DNA of 64,000 nt from CAYOZN01 sp964408455 (lineage in GTDB: Bacteria > Planctomycetota > Phycisphaerae > UBA1845 > UTPLA1). The notes beneath the pieces are model-generated. The model worked only from the letters and a program-made list of their open reading frames with translations. It had not been told where the DNA came from and did not search any database. Of this stretch, positions 24,587 to 33,156 are shown one piece after another. The translations under genes and the position numbers were made by a program. The stretch's first letter is position 1, and each line of letters opens with the position of its first letter. The stretch covers positions 1 to 64,000 of the forward strand of contig CAYOZN010000002.1 of assembly GCA_964408455.1 (NCBI GenBank). The letters are read 5' to 3'.

Positions 24587-25756
24587 CTATAGCTTGCGTT
24601 CGAAGTAATCGCCCAGGCAGCGACGGACGACGCCTTTGAGCTGGAGCGATGTGAGCAAGGCGGCCACCTGTGCCGGCGGGAGGCCGGTCTGCTCGCACAG
24701 TGCCTCTGCGGGGGCCGGTTCCTCGCCGAGGGCGGCGAGGATGTCCTGTTCCTGCTGCGAGAGGGCCAGCAACGTCTGGCGCGAGGATCGGTCGGCCCCG
24801 GCCTCGGCCGCCTGATCGGCGGCATCGGCATCCATCAGGGCTCGTCCCGCCTCGCCCAGTTCCTCGAGCACGTCGGCGAAGTTTGTGACCAGCTTGGCCG
24901 CGCCACTCTTGATGAGATCGTGACACCCTTCGGACTGGATCATGTCAATGCGTCCGGGGACGGCGAAGACTTCGCGGTTGTATTCGGATGCGAGTCGCGC
25001 GGAGATGAGGGCGCCGCTGCGCTTGGCCGCCTCGACGATGACGACACCGAGGGAAAGACCGACGATGATGCGGTTGCGTCGGGGAAAGTTCTTGGAGTCC
25101 GGCGCGACATTCATCGGCAGCTCGCTGACGACGGCGCCGCGCTGGCTGATCTCGGCGGCGAGTTCTCCCGATTCGGGCGGATAGACGTGCGCGAGGCCGC
25201 AACCGAGGACGGCAATGGTGCGGCCGCCGCCAACCAGCGCGCCGCGATGGGCCGCGGTATCGATGCCGCGGGCCATGCCGGAGACGACCGTGAGACCGGC
25301 ATGAGCGGCAAGGGAGGCGAAGCGCTCGGCCTGTTCGGCACCGTATCGACTGCAATGGCGCGCGCCGACGAGTGCCAGTGCGAGGGCATCTTCGCGCTGG
25401 AGCGAACCGCGAACGTAGAGGCAGGGCGGCGGATCGTTGATCGTTCGCAGGGCGGGCGGGTAGTCCTCGTCGGCGAGGCAGATGATGCGGGCGCCGTGCC
25501 GCGCGGCGCTGTCGATTTCGGCCTCGACATCGACCGTCTTCCGATCCCGGACGATCTGCGCCGCAAGGCGCTCGCCGATGCGGTCGACGGCGGCCAGGCG
25601 CGAAGAAGGCGCTGCGAGGGCGGCGTCGATGTCGCCCATCGCCGAAAGGATCGAAGCGAAGCGAATCGGCCCGACGTCGGAGCAGAGCGAAAGCCGCAGG
25701 TACTTTCGTGCGACGTCGGTGGCAACGTCGGTCGTGACCATGTGACGGCACTCCAT
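24587..25756 (-). CDS. dprA: DNA-processing protein DprA
   Basis: 389 residues; MECRHMVTTD leaves a second possible start five codons in. DprA protects incoming single-stranded DNA and loads RecA during natural transformation. The Rossmann-like core is complete: LALVGARHCSRYGAEQAERF, VVSGMARGIDTAAHRGALVG, TIAVLGCGLAHVYPPE, FPRRNRIIVGLS and VVIVEAAKRSGALISARLAS, with VPGRIDMIQSEGCHDLIKSG. An N-terminal helical (SAM-like) region and a C-terminal winged helix (LSQQEQDILAALGEEPAPAE, ending FERKL) complete the usual plan. It converges with the HEAT lipoprotein gene, 69 bases apart. Confidence 0.93.
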   Translation of the reverse strand: MECRHMVTTDVATDVARKYLRLSLCSDVGPIRFASILSAMGDIDAALAAPSSRLAAVDRIGERLAAQIVRDRKTVDVEAEIDSAARHGARIICLADEDYPPALRTINDPPPCLYVRGSLQREDALALALVGARHCSRYGAEQAERFASLAAHAGLTVVSGMARGIDTAAHRGALVGGGRTIAVLGCGLAHVYPPESGELAAEISQRGAVVSELPMNVAPDSKNFPRRNRIIVGLSLGVVIVEAAKRSGALISARLASEYNREVFAVPGRIDMIQSEGCHDLIKSGAAKLVTNFADVLEELGEAGRALMDADAADQAAEAGADRSSRQTLLALSQQEQDILAALGEEPAPAEALCEQTGLPPAQVAALLTSLQLKGVVRRCLGDYFERKL

Positions 25757-25948
25757 GCGAAATGAGCGGAACGGCTGCGGCGCGCCGACCGGCCCTTGCG
25801 TGCCATGGTATCAATCCGCGAAGAAAAAACCAGACCTTTGTGCCGGCGGCGCATTCGCGCGGCACCGGCCACCGGCCGTCGCAGATGACGGCAGCATGGC
25901 AGGCCGCGTGAGAATAAAGGCGGTCGTCTTAGGGGAATGTACCTATTT

Positions 25949-26401
25949 TCAGCGGGAATTGAGACTGCAGCATTCTTCGATGCGCTGCCGGGCGGCGAAG
26001 CCGGAGTCGACGTCGTGCCAGTGCTCGATCCGCGCCTCGCCCAGCCGCCAGCAGAGTTCGACGGCGCGGCCGTTCAGAAAGGCGAGATAGTCGACGATGC
26101 CGCGGCGCCAGTCCTTGAGCTGACAGCCGATCTCGCTGAGCTCGGCCCGGAGGCACCGCAGTTCATCGAGGGCATCGGCATAGCGATCGCGCAGGGTCTG
26201 CATCTCATCCGCCGTGAGAGACGGATCGTTCACCTGGCAGCGCTCTTCAAGCAGGCAGACGCGCTCGTGCTGGGCGACGATGTCGGTCACGATGCGCGAG
26301 ACGAGTGGCAGCGTGCGATTGGCTTGTTCGATCGTGAAGACCTTGCGGCCGCGATGTTGACGGAGGCGTGCTTCGCGAGAGACGGCGTTTGACACTTCCA
26401 T
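25949..26401 (-). CDS. DUF2203-family protein
   Basis: 150 residues. The family signature is the opening KVFTIEQANRTLPLVSRIV followed by a long helical middle (LEERCQVND...LRDRYADALDELRCLRAELS) and the closing block GCQLKDWRRGIVDYLAFLNG, then RAVELCWRLGEARIEHWHDV with DSGFAARQRI. DUF2203 proteins are small, cytosolic and of unknown function. The conserved His/Trp-rich end is intact, so the gene looks functional. No operon partner: 192 bases separate it from dprA downstream on the same strand. Confidence 0.85.
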   Translation of the reverse strand: MEVSNAVSREARLRQHRGRKVFTIEQANRTLPLVSRIVTDIVAQHERVCLLEERCQVNDPSLTADEMQTLRDRYADALDELRCLRAELSEIGCQLKDWRRGIVDYLAFLNGRAVELCWRLGEARIEHWHDVDSGFAARQRIEECCSLNSR

Positions 26402-26714
26402 GAAGACCTCTTGCGTGTTAGACGCATGTATTTTCAGGCCCCCGCGCTGCTGTGTTCAGCAACAGCGTCGAAAGTACCCAGCCGCGCCGCGCGTGTCAAT
26501 CGAAAACGCAACGTTGCTTTGCAACAGTTCCGATATCGAAATATCGCTTTTGCGACGTCGCGCTTCTGCGTCCGCGAATAACCGCGCGCGATCGCGAACA
26601 ACACGCAAACGACGTCGATGCATACACCCACGGTGAGTAGGAAAAGGACGCGGGAGGGGGGAATTACCGGACATTCATGCGCCGCCGATTCGCGCTTGTG
26701 CGCGCACTCGACGG
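26402..26714. other. intergenic region of ~310 bases
   Basis: Slightly AT-richer than its surroundings and rich in CG-containing short repeats (TATCGAAATATCG near 26535, CGCGATCGCGAAC near 26590). No gene, RNA or terminator could be supported. It must contain the promoter of the DUF2203 gene. Confidence 0.4.
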
Positions 26715-27290
26715 CTACTGGATGAATGCGTTCATCGCCAGCCCCAGGCAGCACATCACGACGGCTATGCCGCTGAGCGCAAGTCCGACGCCCGCCGGCC
26801 AGATCGGACGGGCCTTGAGCATCACGGCCGCTGCGCTGCTGAAGAATGCGGCGATGATGAGTATCTGAGCCAGCATTCCGGTGACAATGACCGCCGGTTT
26901 GCCCTGAAGTCGCGGCATCACTTCTTCAATAATCTGCTTCTGGCTTGCGTTCGGATCAACCGCGGCCATGACCGGAACGATCTGAGCGAACAGTCCGACC
27001 AGGCAGATCAGCGAGAGGATGGTGGCAGCAAGTCCCATCCACGACAGGGCGGCATAGCGCTTCTCCGTCGCCGGCGGCGGCCCACCATAGGACATCACGG
27101 GTGGCCGAGACATGACCTCGCCGGCCGAAGGCGTGGCAAGCGGCGGTGGCGCCGCGGCCGAACCCAGGCTGGAAAACTGCGGAACGGGCGTCAGGCCCTG
27201 GCAGTAGGGGCAGGATGCTGAATGACCGGCGGCCTCGTCATCGACTTCGACGGGCTGGTTGCACAGATTGCAGCGGAAGCGAATGGGCAT
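26715..27290 (-). CDS. zinc-ribbon membrane protein
   Basis: 191 residues. The N-terminus is a short Cys4 zinc ribbon (FRCNLCNQPVEVDDEAAGHS with CPYC after it, residues ~5-30). A Pro/Ala-rich linker follows, then three hydrophobic segments (~85-110 WMGLAATILSLICLVGLFAQ; ~133-155; ~163-187) that form a small integral membrane domain. A zinc ribbon joined to a few membrane helices is common among uncharacterised planctomycete proteins. No enzymatic motif and no operon partner; function unknown. Confidence 0.65.
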   Translation of the reverse strand: MPIRFRCNLCNQPVEVDDEAAGHSASCPYCQGLTPVPQFSSLGSAAAPPPLATPSAGEVMSRPPVMSYGGPPPATEKRYAALSWMGLAATILSLICLVGLFAQIVPVMAAVDPNASQKQIIEEVMPRLQGKPAVIVTGMLAQILIIAAFFSSAAAVMLKARPIWPAGVGLALSGIAVVMCCLGLAMNAFIQ

Positions 27291-27442
27291 GGGTTCTCGT
27301 GTCCTTGCGTTCTGACGAATTCACGGTGGACTTTAGCACGAGAACGGCCTCTCCAAAAGATGACGGCGACCGCGGGGTTTGACATGCATCGCGCGTGGCG
27401 CGATGGCGGCGGATTCGGAGGCGCGGAAATGTGACGAGCCGT

Positions 27443-29038
27443 TCACTCTCCGAGCAGCGCGTCAACGAAGGCGGGCACGTCATCCATGCCGATGGCGTAG
27501 TCGCCGGTGAAATCGCCGCGGGCAAGCGGATCGAGCGCGGGAAAGGCGGCGCGATATTCGGCCGGTCCGTCGAGCAGAAGATTTACGAACCAGGGAATGT
27601 CCAGACCGTTGGCGCTGCCGTCACCGTCGAGATCGCCGACGGGCAGGGCGGGATCGTTGATGATGTCGAGCGTGGCCAGCGGATCGCCGAGCACGACGTG
27701 CTGCCAGCTGAGGACGGGGATCGCACTGTAGGCGGCCTCGGCCCAGGTGAAGCCGCGAACGAGCATGTTGACGAAAAGGTACTCGTTGTCGGCGACGGAA
27801 AAGGTGAACGGTTCCCAGACATGGCCGATGCCGAAGGTGCCGCCGGCGGAAATGAAATCGTCGACCTGCTCCTGATTGAACAGCGTGGTGTGGGTGTTGA
27901 GGCCGCGGCCGTTGTAGGACTCGTAGCTGTTGAAGATGGCGCCCGGCGCCCAGTTGAATGTCTCGGCATAAACACCGTTGCCGGGCGGGCTTTCGCCGCA
28001 TCCGAAGAGGCCGTGGTTCTCGCCGTAGGAGGAATAGGCCGCGATCGGCGCCGGTTCCTCGTCGCCGGTGATGAAGTTGGTCGTGTCATCGTACACGACA
28101 ATCCAGTTGTTGTTCTGAAGGATTGTCCGCGCCTCCTCGTAATCGTTGCCGGCGTTGAAGGGATCGCCGCTGGTGAAGAGGCCGTCGTCGTCGAAGTCAT
28201 TGGTGCAATCAGCCGGCGGCCCGTTGAGGTTCCACTCGTCGAGCACCACTTTGGCCAGCGCGCGATTGACATACAGATCGAGCGAACGATAGACGAGGTC
28301 GATCGCGTCTTCGGTGGTGTTTGCGTCGATGCGCGTCACCAGGTACATGTCGCCAGGGGTCAGCCGGTTTGCTCCCACACCGGCGAGCACCCAGGCGGCG
28401 TTGCCGGCGTTGGAAAACGTCTTGGCAAGCTGGATGTTCGCTCGACTTACCGTGTGGATATCGGTGACGGCCAGATGATAGGGATTATCGATGACGTTGT
28501 CGGAGAAGCTGTCCATGGTGTTGCCATTTTCCCCGGCGTCGAGATTCTGCCACAGGAGCACCAGTTCGGCATCGACCGAGACAAACGTGGCATCGCCGGT
28601 GCTGACTTCGGCAGCCGCGTTATTGGGGGAATCGCCGGCGGCTGGAAGATCGGTGTCGACGATGCGATGGGCGAACGGGCGCATCAGCACGATGGCGATG
28701 ATGCCGGAAGGCTCCGGGGGGCCGGCGGCGATCAGATGCGCCCGGATGGGATCGCGAATGAGCGTGACATATTGGGCGTATGTGATGTCGGGATTGCTGA
28801 TGATCGCGCTGTTGAGGGCGACGACGTTCTGGGCGGGGATGCCGGGGTGCGCATCGAGATAGGCGTTGGCCACGGCCGTCGAGTCGGCATTCGCCGAGTT
28901 GTACACCACCAGCACCTGGGCGGGCGTGATGTCGGCGCGGGCGCCGCGGGCGGCGATGGTGATGAACGCCGTGGCGAGAAGCATGACCACAATGCCGGGT
29001 CGTCCGGTAATCGATAGTCGAGCAAAATCCATTTTCAT
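27443..29038 (-). CDS. TIGR03790-family exported protein with dockerin-like tail
   Basis: 531 residues from the MKMDFARLS start; the open frame extends further upstream without support. Signal peptide PGIVVMLLATAFITIAARGARA. The main domain fits the TIGR03790 family: LVVYNSANADSTAVANAYLD, HPGIPAQNVVAL, later YNGRGLNTHTTLFNQEQVDD, GGTFGIGHVWEPFTFSVADN and the closing PVLSWQHVVLGDPLATL. The C-terminus has two dockerin-like calcium loops (GDLDGDGSANGLDIPWFVNL; GDFTGDYAIGMDDVPAFVDA). The family is of unknown function. The subtilase gene, with a similar tail, starts transcription upstream on the same strand; 49 bases separate its stop from this start. Confidence 0.8.
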   Translation of the reverse strand: MKMDFARLSITGRPGIVVMLLATAFITIAARGARADITPAQVLVVYNSANADSTAVANAYLDAHPGIPAQNVVALNSAIISNPDITYAQYVTLIRDPIRAHLIAAGPPEPSGIIAIVLMRPFAHRIVDTDLPAAGDSPNNAAAEVSTGDATFVSVDAELVLLWQNLDAGENGNTMDSFSDNVIDNPYHLAVTDIHTVSRANIQLAKTFSNAGNAAWVLAGVGANRLTPGDMYLVTRIDANTTEDAIDLVYRSLDLYVNRALAKVVLDEWNLNGPPADCTNDFDDDGLFTSGDPFNAGNDYEEARTILQNNNWIVVYDDTTNFITGDEEPAPIAAYSSYGENHGLFGCGESPPGNGVYAETFNWAPGAIFNSYESYNGRGLNTHTTLFNQEQVDDFISAGGTFGIGHVWEPFTFSVADNEYLFVNMLVRGFTWAEAAYSAIPVLSWQHVVLGDPLATLDIINDPALPVGDLDGDGSANGLDIPWFVNLLLDGPAEYRAAFPALDPLARGDFTGDYAIGMDDVPAFVDALLGE

Positions 29039-29087
29039 GGTTGGAGCGAGCTTCCTTCCTGTCCTGTCGCTGAAGGGCCTGCGGGGA

Positions 29088-31256
29088 TCAGGCGCCAAGC
29101 AGGGCAGTGACAAAGGGGTCCACATCGTCAATGCCGGGTCCGCCAGCGCTGTTCATGTCCGCGGCGCATTCCTCGGCGCTGGTGCCGCCGTCAAGCACGA
29201 CGTTGACAAACGAGGCGACGTCCTCACCGTTCAGGCTGCCATCCTGGTTGACGTCGCCTTTGGTGCACGTTGGCGTCAAGTCGCCGGTCACGACGAGGGC
29301 ATAGCCCTGCGTGCCGACGTTGACGGCGGTTCCGATGACATCGATCTGCCACTGGCCGGCGACCGGGAAGAGGCGAATCACCTGTTCGGCATTGTTGAGG
29401 GTGTCGTGAATGCCGCCGGTGGCGGACTCGAAACCCGAAATGACATTCCCCTTGTACTGCACGCCAAGGGGATCGGTGACCAGCAGATCGACGTTGTTGA
29501 CGGGCGTGTCTTCGGCGGCGATCGCCGCGGGGGCGTCGTGCCAGACCAGCGTGATCTTCAGCGGCTCCAGCGGCGAGGCCACCTGCACGAATGTCGTGTC
29601 TGTGACACCTGTGGACAGACCTTGCGCATGGCGCACGTCCTCGATATGGAGCTTTCGCGTATCGCCCGCGAAGTAGAGCGGATCGTCCATGCGGACGCGG
29701 CCCCAGCCTTCCTGGGGATTGAAGTAGCCGGCGATGCCGGTCATATCCACGGCCGAGTTGATGATCATGGCCTTGATGAGCGCGCCCGAGGGCGCGAGCG
29801 CGCTGCCGGCGTCCGGCGCGCCACCGGGGTAGTAGCCTTCTTCAAAGTACTGGCGGGTGAGAATGCACAGGCCGGCCACGGCGGGCGTAGCGTACGATGT
29901 GCCGCCAAGCGAAAGAGACTGGCTGCACGCCGTGTTATTCGCGACCGAGATGGAACCGCAGCCGACGCCATAGACGTCGGGCTTCTGGCGGCCATCCGCC
30001 GTCGGACCGACACCGCCAAGGCATTTGTTGTGCTGGTTGGGGGTATCCTGCGTTGCGTTGACGGCGATGCAATTCTTGGCATTCTCGGGATTCAGGACCG
30101 GACCGTTATTGATCGTCGCGACGAGCACGACGTCGTCTTCGTAGTTGTAGCTGAAATCGTCGATGTCGCGCGACCATGCGTTGTAAACCTGGTCGTTGCC
30201 GCCCCAGCTGTTGCTGTGCACGCGGGCGCCGTCGTTGTGGTGAATTTCCAGCCGCGAGAACAGATTGACTGTCGTCAGCGGATTCGTCGCATTGGTAAAC
30301 ACGAGCTTGCTTTCGTATGCCATGCCGCGAAACGCCGGATTGGACTCGCTCAGATCGTTGGCGACGTAAACGCCGGCCACGTGGGTGCCATGGGCCGGGC
30401 AGCAGCCGCCCGAGCCGTAATAAGCGAGTATCTTGCGGTGATCCGGACCGATGGGATTGACGGGATCGTCAAACGCGCAGTGCGGCTCGTACACGTCCCA
30501 GTCGATCAGACCGGCGATCTGGTTTTCGCCGTGCAGGCCCATGTCCCAGAGGCGATTGTTGTCGGGGAGACTGGTCTGGCAGATCCACGCGGTGGACACA
30601 TTGCGGGGCTGCGGCTCGGCTGCTTCTTCGACGAACTGAACGGCGGCGATGTCGCGAAGCGCCTCGACGGCGGTGGCCGGCATCTCAACCAGCGCTGTCG
30701 TGCCGCCGGGACGGCTCTGCACGTCGATCCACGTGGCGCCCGCGGCCTCGATGGCCTCGCGGGCGCGATCCAGGTCGGCGCTCGCAAAGAGCTGAACGCA
30801 CAGCTTCAGTCGGCCCTCTGCCGCCAGCGCGATGCGATCCGGCGTGGAAAATTCGGCGGTGCCAATGCGCGGGCACCATTTCCAAGCCCGGTCGTATTCC
30901 CCGAGCCAGGACACGAATTCCATCGCGGACAGGGCCTCGCGCCCCGCCTCATCGATACGAACGATCCACGCGTTGCGCGGCAAATACTGTCCTGGCACGA
31001 TGCCCGCCGCCTCCAGCCTTGCCCGTCGCTGCGGCGTCATCGGCCCATCGAGCTGCATGACGTGCCACGCATCCTGGCGCAGCGCCGTGCCGGACCGGGC
31101 GAGGTTCTCGCGCTGAAGGGTGTCGACGGCCCCGGTGCGCAGGCGCAGCACGCGCGAGGAATCGCCGGCCGTGGGCACGGCCGGGGCGGCGTGTGAAAGG
31201 GCGGCGCCTGACAAAAGGCTCAGCGCGACGACCATGCTCAACGAATTAAGCTTCAT
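29088..31256 (-). CDS. exported subtilisin-like (S8) serine protease with dockerin-like tail
   Basis: 722 residues from the ATG at 31256 (MKLNSLSMVV...), with a signal peptide ending near SHA. An N-terminal propeptide-like region (~25-215) precedes the S8 domain. The catalytic residues are visible: Asp in IAGLIDWDVYEP, His in CPAHGTHVAGVY and Ser in SLGGTSYATPAVAG; the oxyanion Asn lies in VATINNGPVL. A beta-rich C-terminal domain (PLKITLVWHDAP...NNVDLLVTDPLG...) resembles the P-domain/PPC type. The protein ends with dockerin-like loops (GDVNQDGSLNGEDVASFVNV; DMNSAGGPGIDDVDPFVTAL). Likely a secreted or surface-bound protease. Confidence 0.88.
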   Translation of the reverse strand: MKLNSLSMVVALSLLSGAALSHAAPAVPTAGDSSRVLRLRTGAVDTLQRENLARSGTALRQDAWHVMQLDGPMTPQRRARLEAAGIVPGQYLPRNAWIVRIDEAGREALSAMEFVSWLGEYDRAWKWCPRIGTAEFSTPDRIALAAEGRLKLCVQLFASADLDRAREAIEAAGATWIDVQSRPGGTTALVEMPATAVEALRDIAAVQFVEEAAEPQPRNVSTAWICQTSLPDNNRLWDMGLHGENQIAGLIDWDVYEPHCAFDDPVNPIGPDHRKILAYYGSGGCCPAHGTHVAGVYVANDLSESNPAFRGMAYESKLVFTNATNPLTTVNLFSRLEIHHNDGARVHSNSWGGNDQVYNAWSRDIDDFSYNYEDDVVLVATINNGPVLNPENAKNCIAVNATQDTPNQHNKCLGGVGPTADGRQKPDVYGVGCGSISVANNTACSQSLSLGGTSYATPAVAGLCILTRQYFEEGYYPGGAPDAGSALAPSGALIKAMIINSAVDMTGIAGYFNPQEGWGRVRMDDPLYFAGDTRKLHIEDVRHAQGLSTGVTDTTFVQVASPLEPLKITLVWHDAPAAIAAEDTPVNNVDLLVTDPLGVQYKGNVISGFESATGGIHDTLNNAEQVIRLFPVAGQWQIDVIGTAVNVGTQGYALVVTGDLTPTCTKGDVNQDGSLNGEDVASFVNVVLDGGTSAEECAADMNSAGGPGIDDVDPFVTALLGA

Positions 31257-31971
31257 GCTTGACTTACCCCTCCACGCGAAATGCAGATCCCCCGGCCGCC
31301 GACGGCGGCTACTGTTTCCAACGCGCTGGTTGCTCACGTTCGCGGCAATACCGAAGCGGTATGGTCATGGCGCATCAGACCGATGCGGCTTGCGGGAGAG
31401 CCATTCCCCGGAGTGGGCCTGCCCACCGCTGGCTGCTTATATTAGCACGGGGGTGTGGTCGGCAATCAAGTGTGGGGTTCAATAAAATGGTCGTTGGCTG
31501 CGTTATTGACGAAAAAGTCGCCTATTTGTACCCGCATCGGCCTGCCGCACACGCCGCCGGACAGTGCCGGTAAGGGTTTGTGCTTACCTCTGTTGGGGGT
31601 GTCGAGTCAGCCGGGAGCCGGCCGGCGGACGCGACGTTGAGCTCGCTCGTCCAGATCGACATGCTCGACGTGTGATCTCTGCGGCACCATGCCGCGGGCA
31701 TGGCGAGCGGCGCGCGTGAGAGTTGCAAACGCAGCACTGATAAGTTGTGGGCCGCTTCTGTTTGTGGCGCGGCGTCAGCATCGGCCGATTGCATCTCTCT
31801 CTCGCGCCGTGCGGATTTGGCTGAATCATCGCGATCGCCGTGGCTTTCTTTCGACGTGTAGGAATCTCATACAACTTGATGCTTGTGGCGGCGTTTGCAA
31901 GGGGTAACATTCCCCACAGCGGCGCCCCGGACGCGGACGCGTCCCGTTGGCGCGCCTTTGAGGAGCCGATT
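31257..31971. other. divergent intergenic region of ~715 bases
   Basis: It lies between the subtilase (minus) and the LPP20-like gene (plus). Several short open frames on both strands have Arg/Ser/Pro-rich composition and no domain; I treat them as noise. Somewhat AT-rich patches (31430-31500) could hold the divergent promoters. Nothing else stands out. Confidence 0.45.
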
Positions 31972-33156
31972 GTGAACCGATGCCCGTCGCTCATTCATCG
32001 CAGGGTTTTGAATTTCCTGGCGATGGCTGTTGCGCTGTCTGCGTGCCTGGCCGGCATCGCCGGCGCGGATGTCTTGATCCCCGCCGGCTTCAAGGCGCAT
32101 CGCCGGCCGGCGCAGGGAGGCAAGGTCGACTGGGGCCGTGGATTCCTGATTGCCGAGGGCCGGTCCAAAGCGAAGGGCGTGACGCCTCAGGATCGCGCGA
32201 TGGCCGCCCGCGGTGCGGAAGTCATCGCCGCGCGAAATGCGATCGCCATCGCCAACGGCATCCCGATCGACACGAACGGCCGCTTCGGCAATGTGCGCGA
32301 CGGTGTCGTGCACGTTAACGGGGTGCTCCGCGGTCAGAAGCGCATCAGTGTGGACTGGAAGCCCAATCGCAATCCACCCGAGTGCATCGTGCGGCTGAGC
32401 ATCCCGATGTGGGGTGTCAAAGGTGTGGCATCGGTGGTGTACGACGCCCATCGCCGCGCCGCTGGCAGGGCCGTCGCCCGGCGGTACCAGTTGAACCGGC
32501 GCGAAATGGACGTCTCCGACGAAGTGCTGGTGATTGATGCCCGAGGCATGGGGATCGAGCCGTGCCTGTTTCCCGCCATCGTCGGCGATGACGGCCGTGT
32601 CCTGTACGACGTCAGTGTCCTGGACGCGGCCGGCAGCATGAGCGCCCCGGTCAGTTACGTCGAAACGAGTCTCTCATTCGAGCGCCTGCGCGCATCCTTC
32701 GAATCAGAGACCGGCGAGATTCCGGTTTTCGCAGCGGCAATGGAATTGCAGACGGGCGAGGCCGCAAGCCATGGTGCGCTAAACGCGCTGTTTGCGATGA
32801 CATTGGCCGACGATGTGCTGTCGCTGCATACCCCGCCGGCCGGATCAACCAGCCGGCCCGCCACTTCGCAGCCCGCGGCTCGCGCGGCGCACCCAGCCAG
32901 CGCGCCGGCGCCAAACGCCAAGCCATCGCGGCGGCGGGCGGTTCGGGCACTTCGGACCAGGCCGGGCGACAAAACGCGCATCGTCCTGACGAAGGAAGAT
33001 GCAGAAAAGCTCTCGACCACGGCCGAAGGTGCCAGCCTGATGCGCGAGGGGCGCGTGATCGTCGTGGTCGATTCCATCGCCGCCGGTGCCCAGGGCCGCG
33101 GAAATGAGCCACCGGATCGCGAGACGCTTGCCCTGGCTGCCGATGAAATGCCCTGA
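31972..33156 (+). CDS. exported LPP20/FlgP-like protein
   Basis: 394 residues from the GTG at 31972, chosen for GAGGAG seven bases upstream. Signal peptide VLNFLAMAVALSACLAGIAGA. The central block (~50-170) has the LPP20-family layout: GRGFLIAEGRSKAKG, then AMAARGAEVIAARNAIAIAN, VHVNGVLRGQKRISVDWKPN and a strand CIVRLSIPMWGVKGVASVVY. LPP20/FlgP proteins are envelope proteins of Gram-negative bacteria. The C-terminus is a Thr/Ala/Pro linker and a basic region. The stop overlaps the cyclase start by one base (TGATG), so the two are co-translated and probably act together; the assignment is by pattern only. Confidence 0.6.
   Translation: MNRCPSLIHRRVLNFLAMAVALSACLAGIAGADVLIPAGFKAHRRPAQGGKVDWGRGFLIAEGRSKAKGVTPQDRAMAARGAEVIAARNAIAIANGIPIDTNGRFGNVRDGVVHVNGVLRGQKRISVDWKPNRNPPECIVRLSIPMWGVKGVASVVYDAHRRAAGRAVARRYQLNRREMDVSDEVLVIDARGMGIEPCLFPAIVGDDGRVLYDVSVLDAAGSMSAPVSYVETSLSFERLRASFESETGEIPVFAAAMELQTGEAASHGALNALFAMTLADDVLSLHTPPAGSTSRPATSQPAARAAHPASAPAPNAKPSRRRAVRALRTRPGDKTRIVLTKEDAEKLSTTAEGASLMREGRVIVVVDSIAAGAQGRGNEPPDRETLALAADEMP

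Noticed and set aside
28866..31196. 776-codon plus-strand open frame opposite the subtilase
   Set aside because: The subtilase catalytic motifs fix the coding strand as minus; the antisense frame has no recognisable domain.
31584..31994. 136-codon minus-strand frame upstream of the LPP20-like gene
   Set aside because: Arg/Ser/Pro/His-rich, without motif or ribosome site, and overlapping the well-supported GTG start and its Shine-Dalgarno on the other strand.
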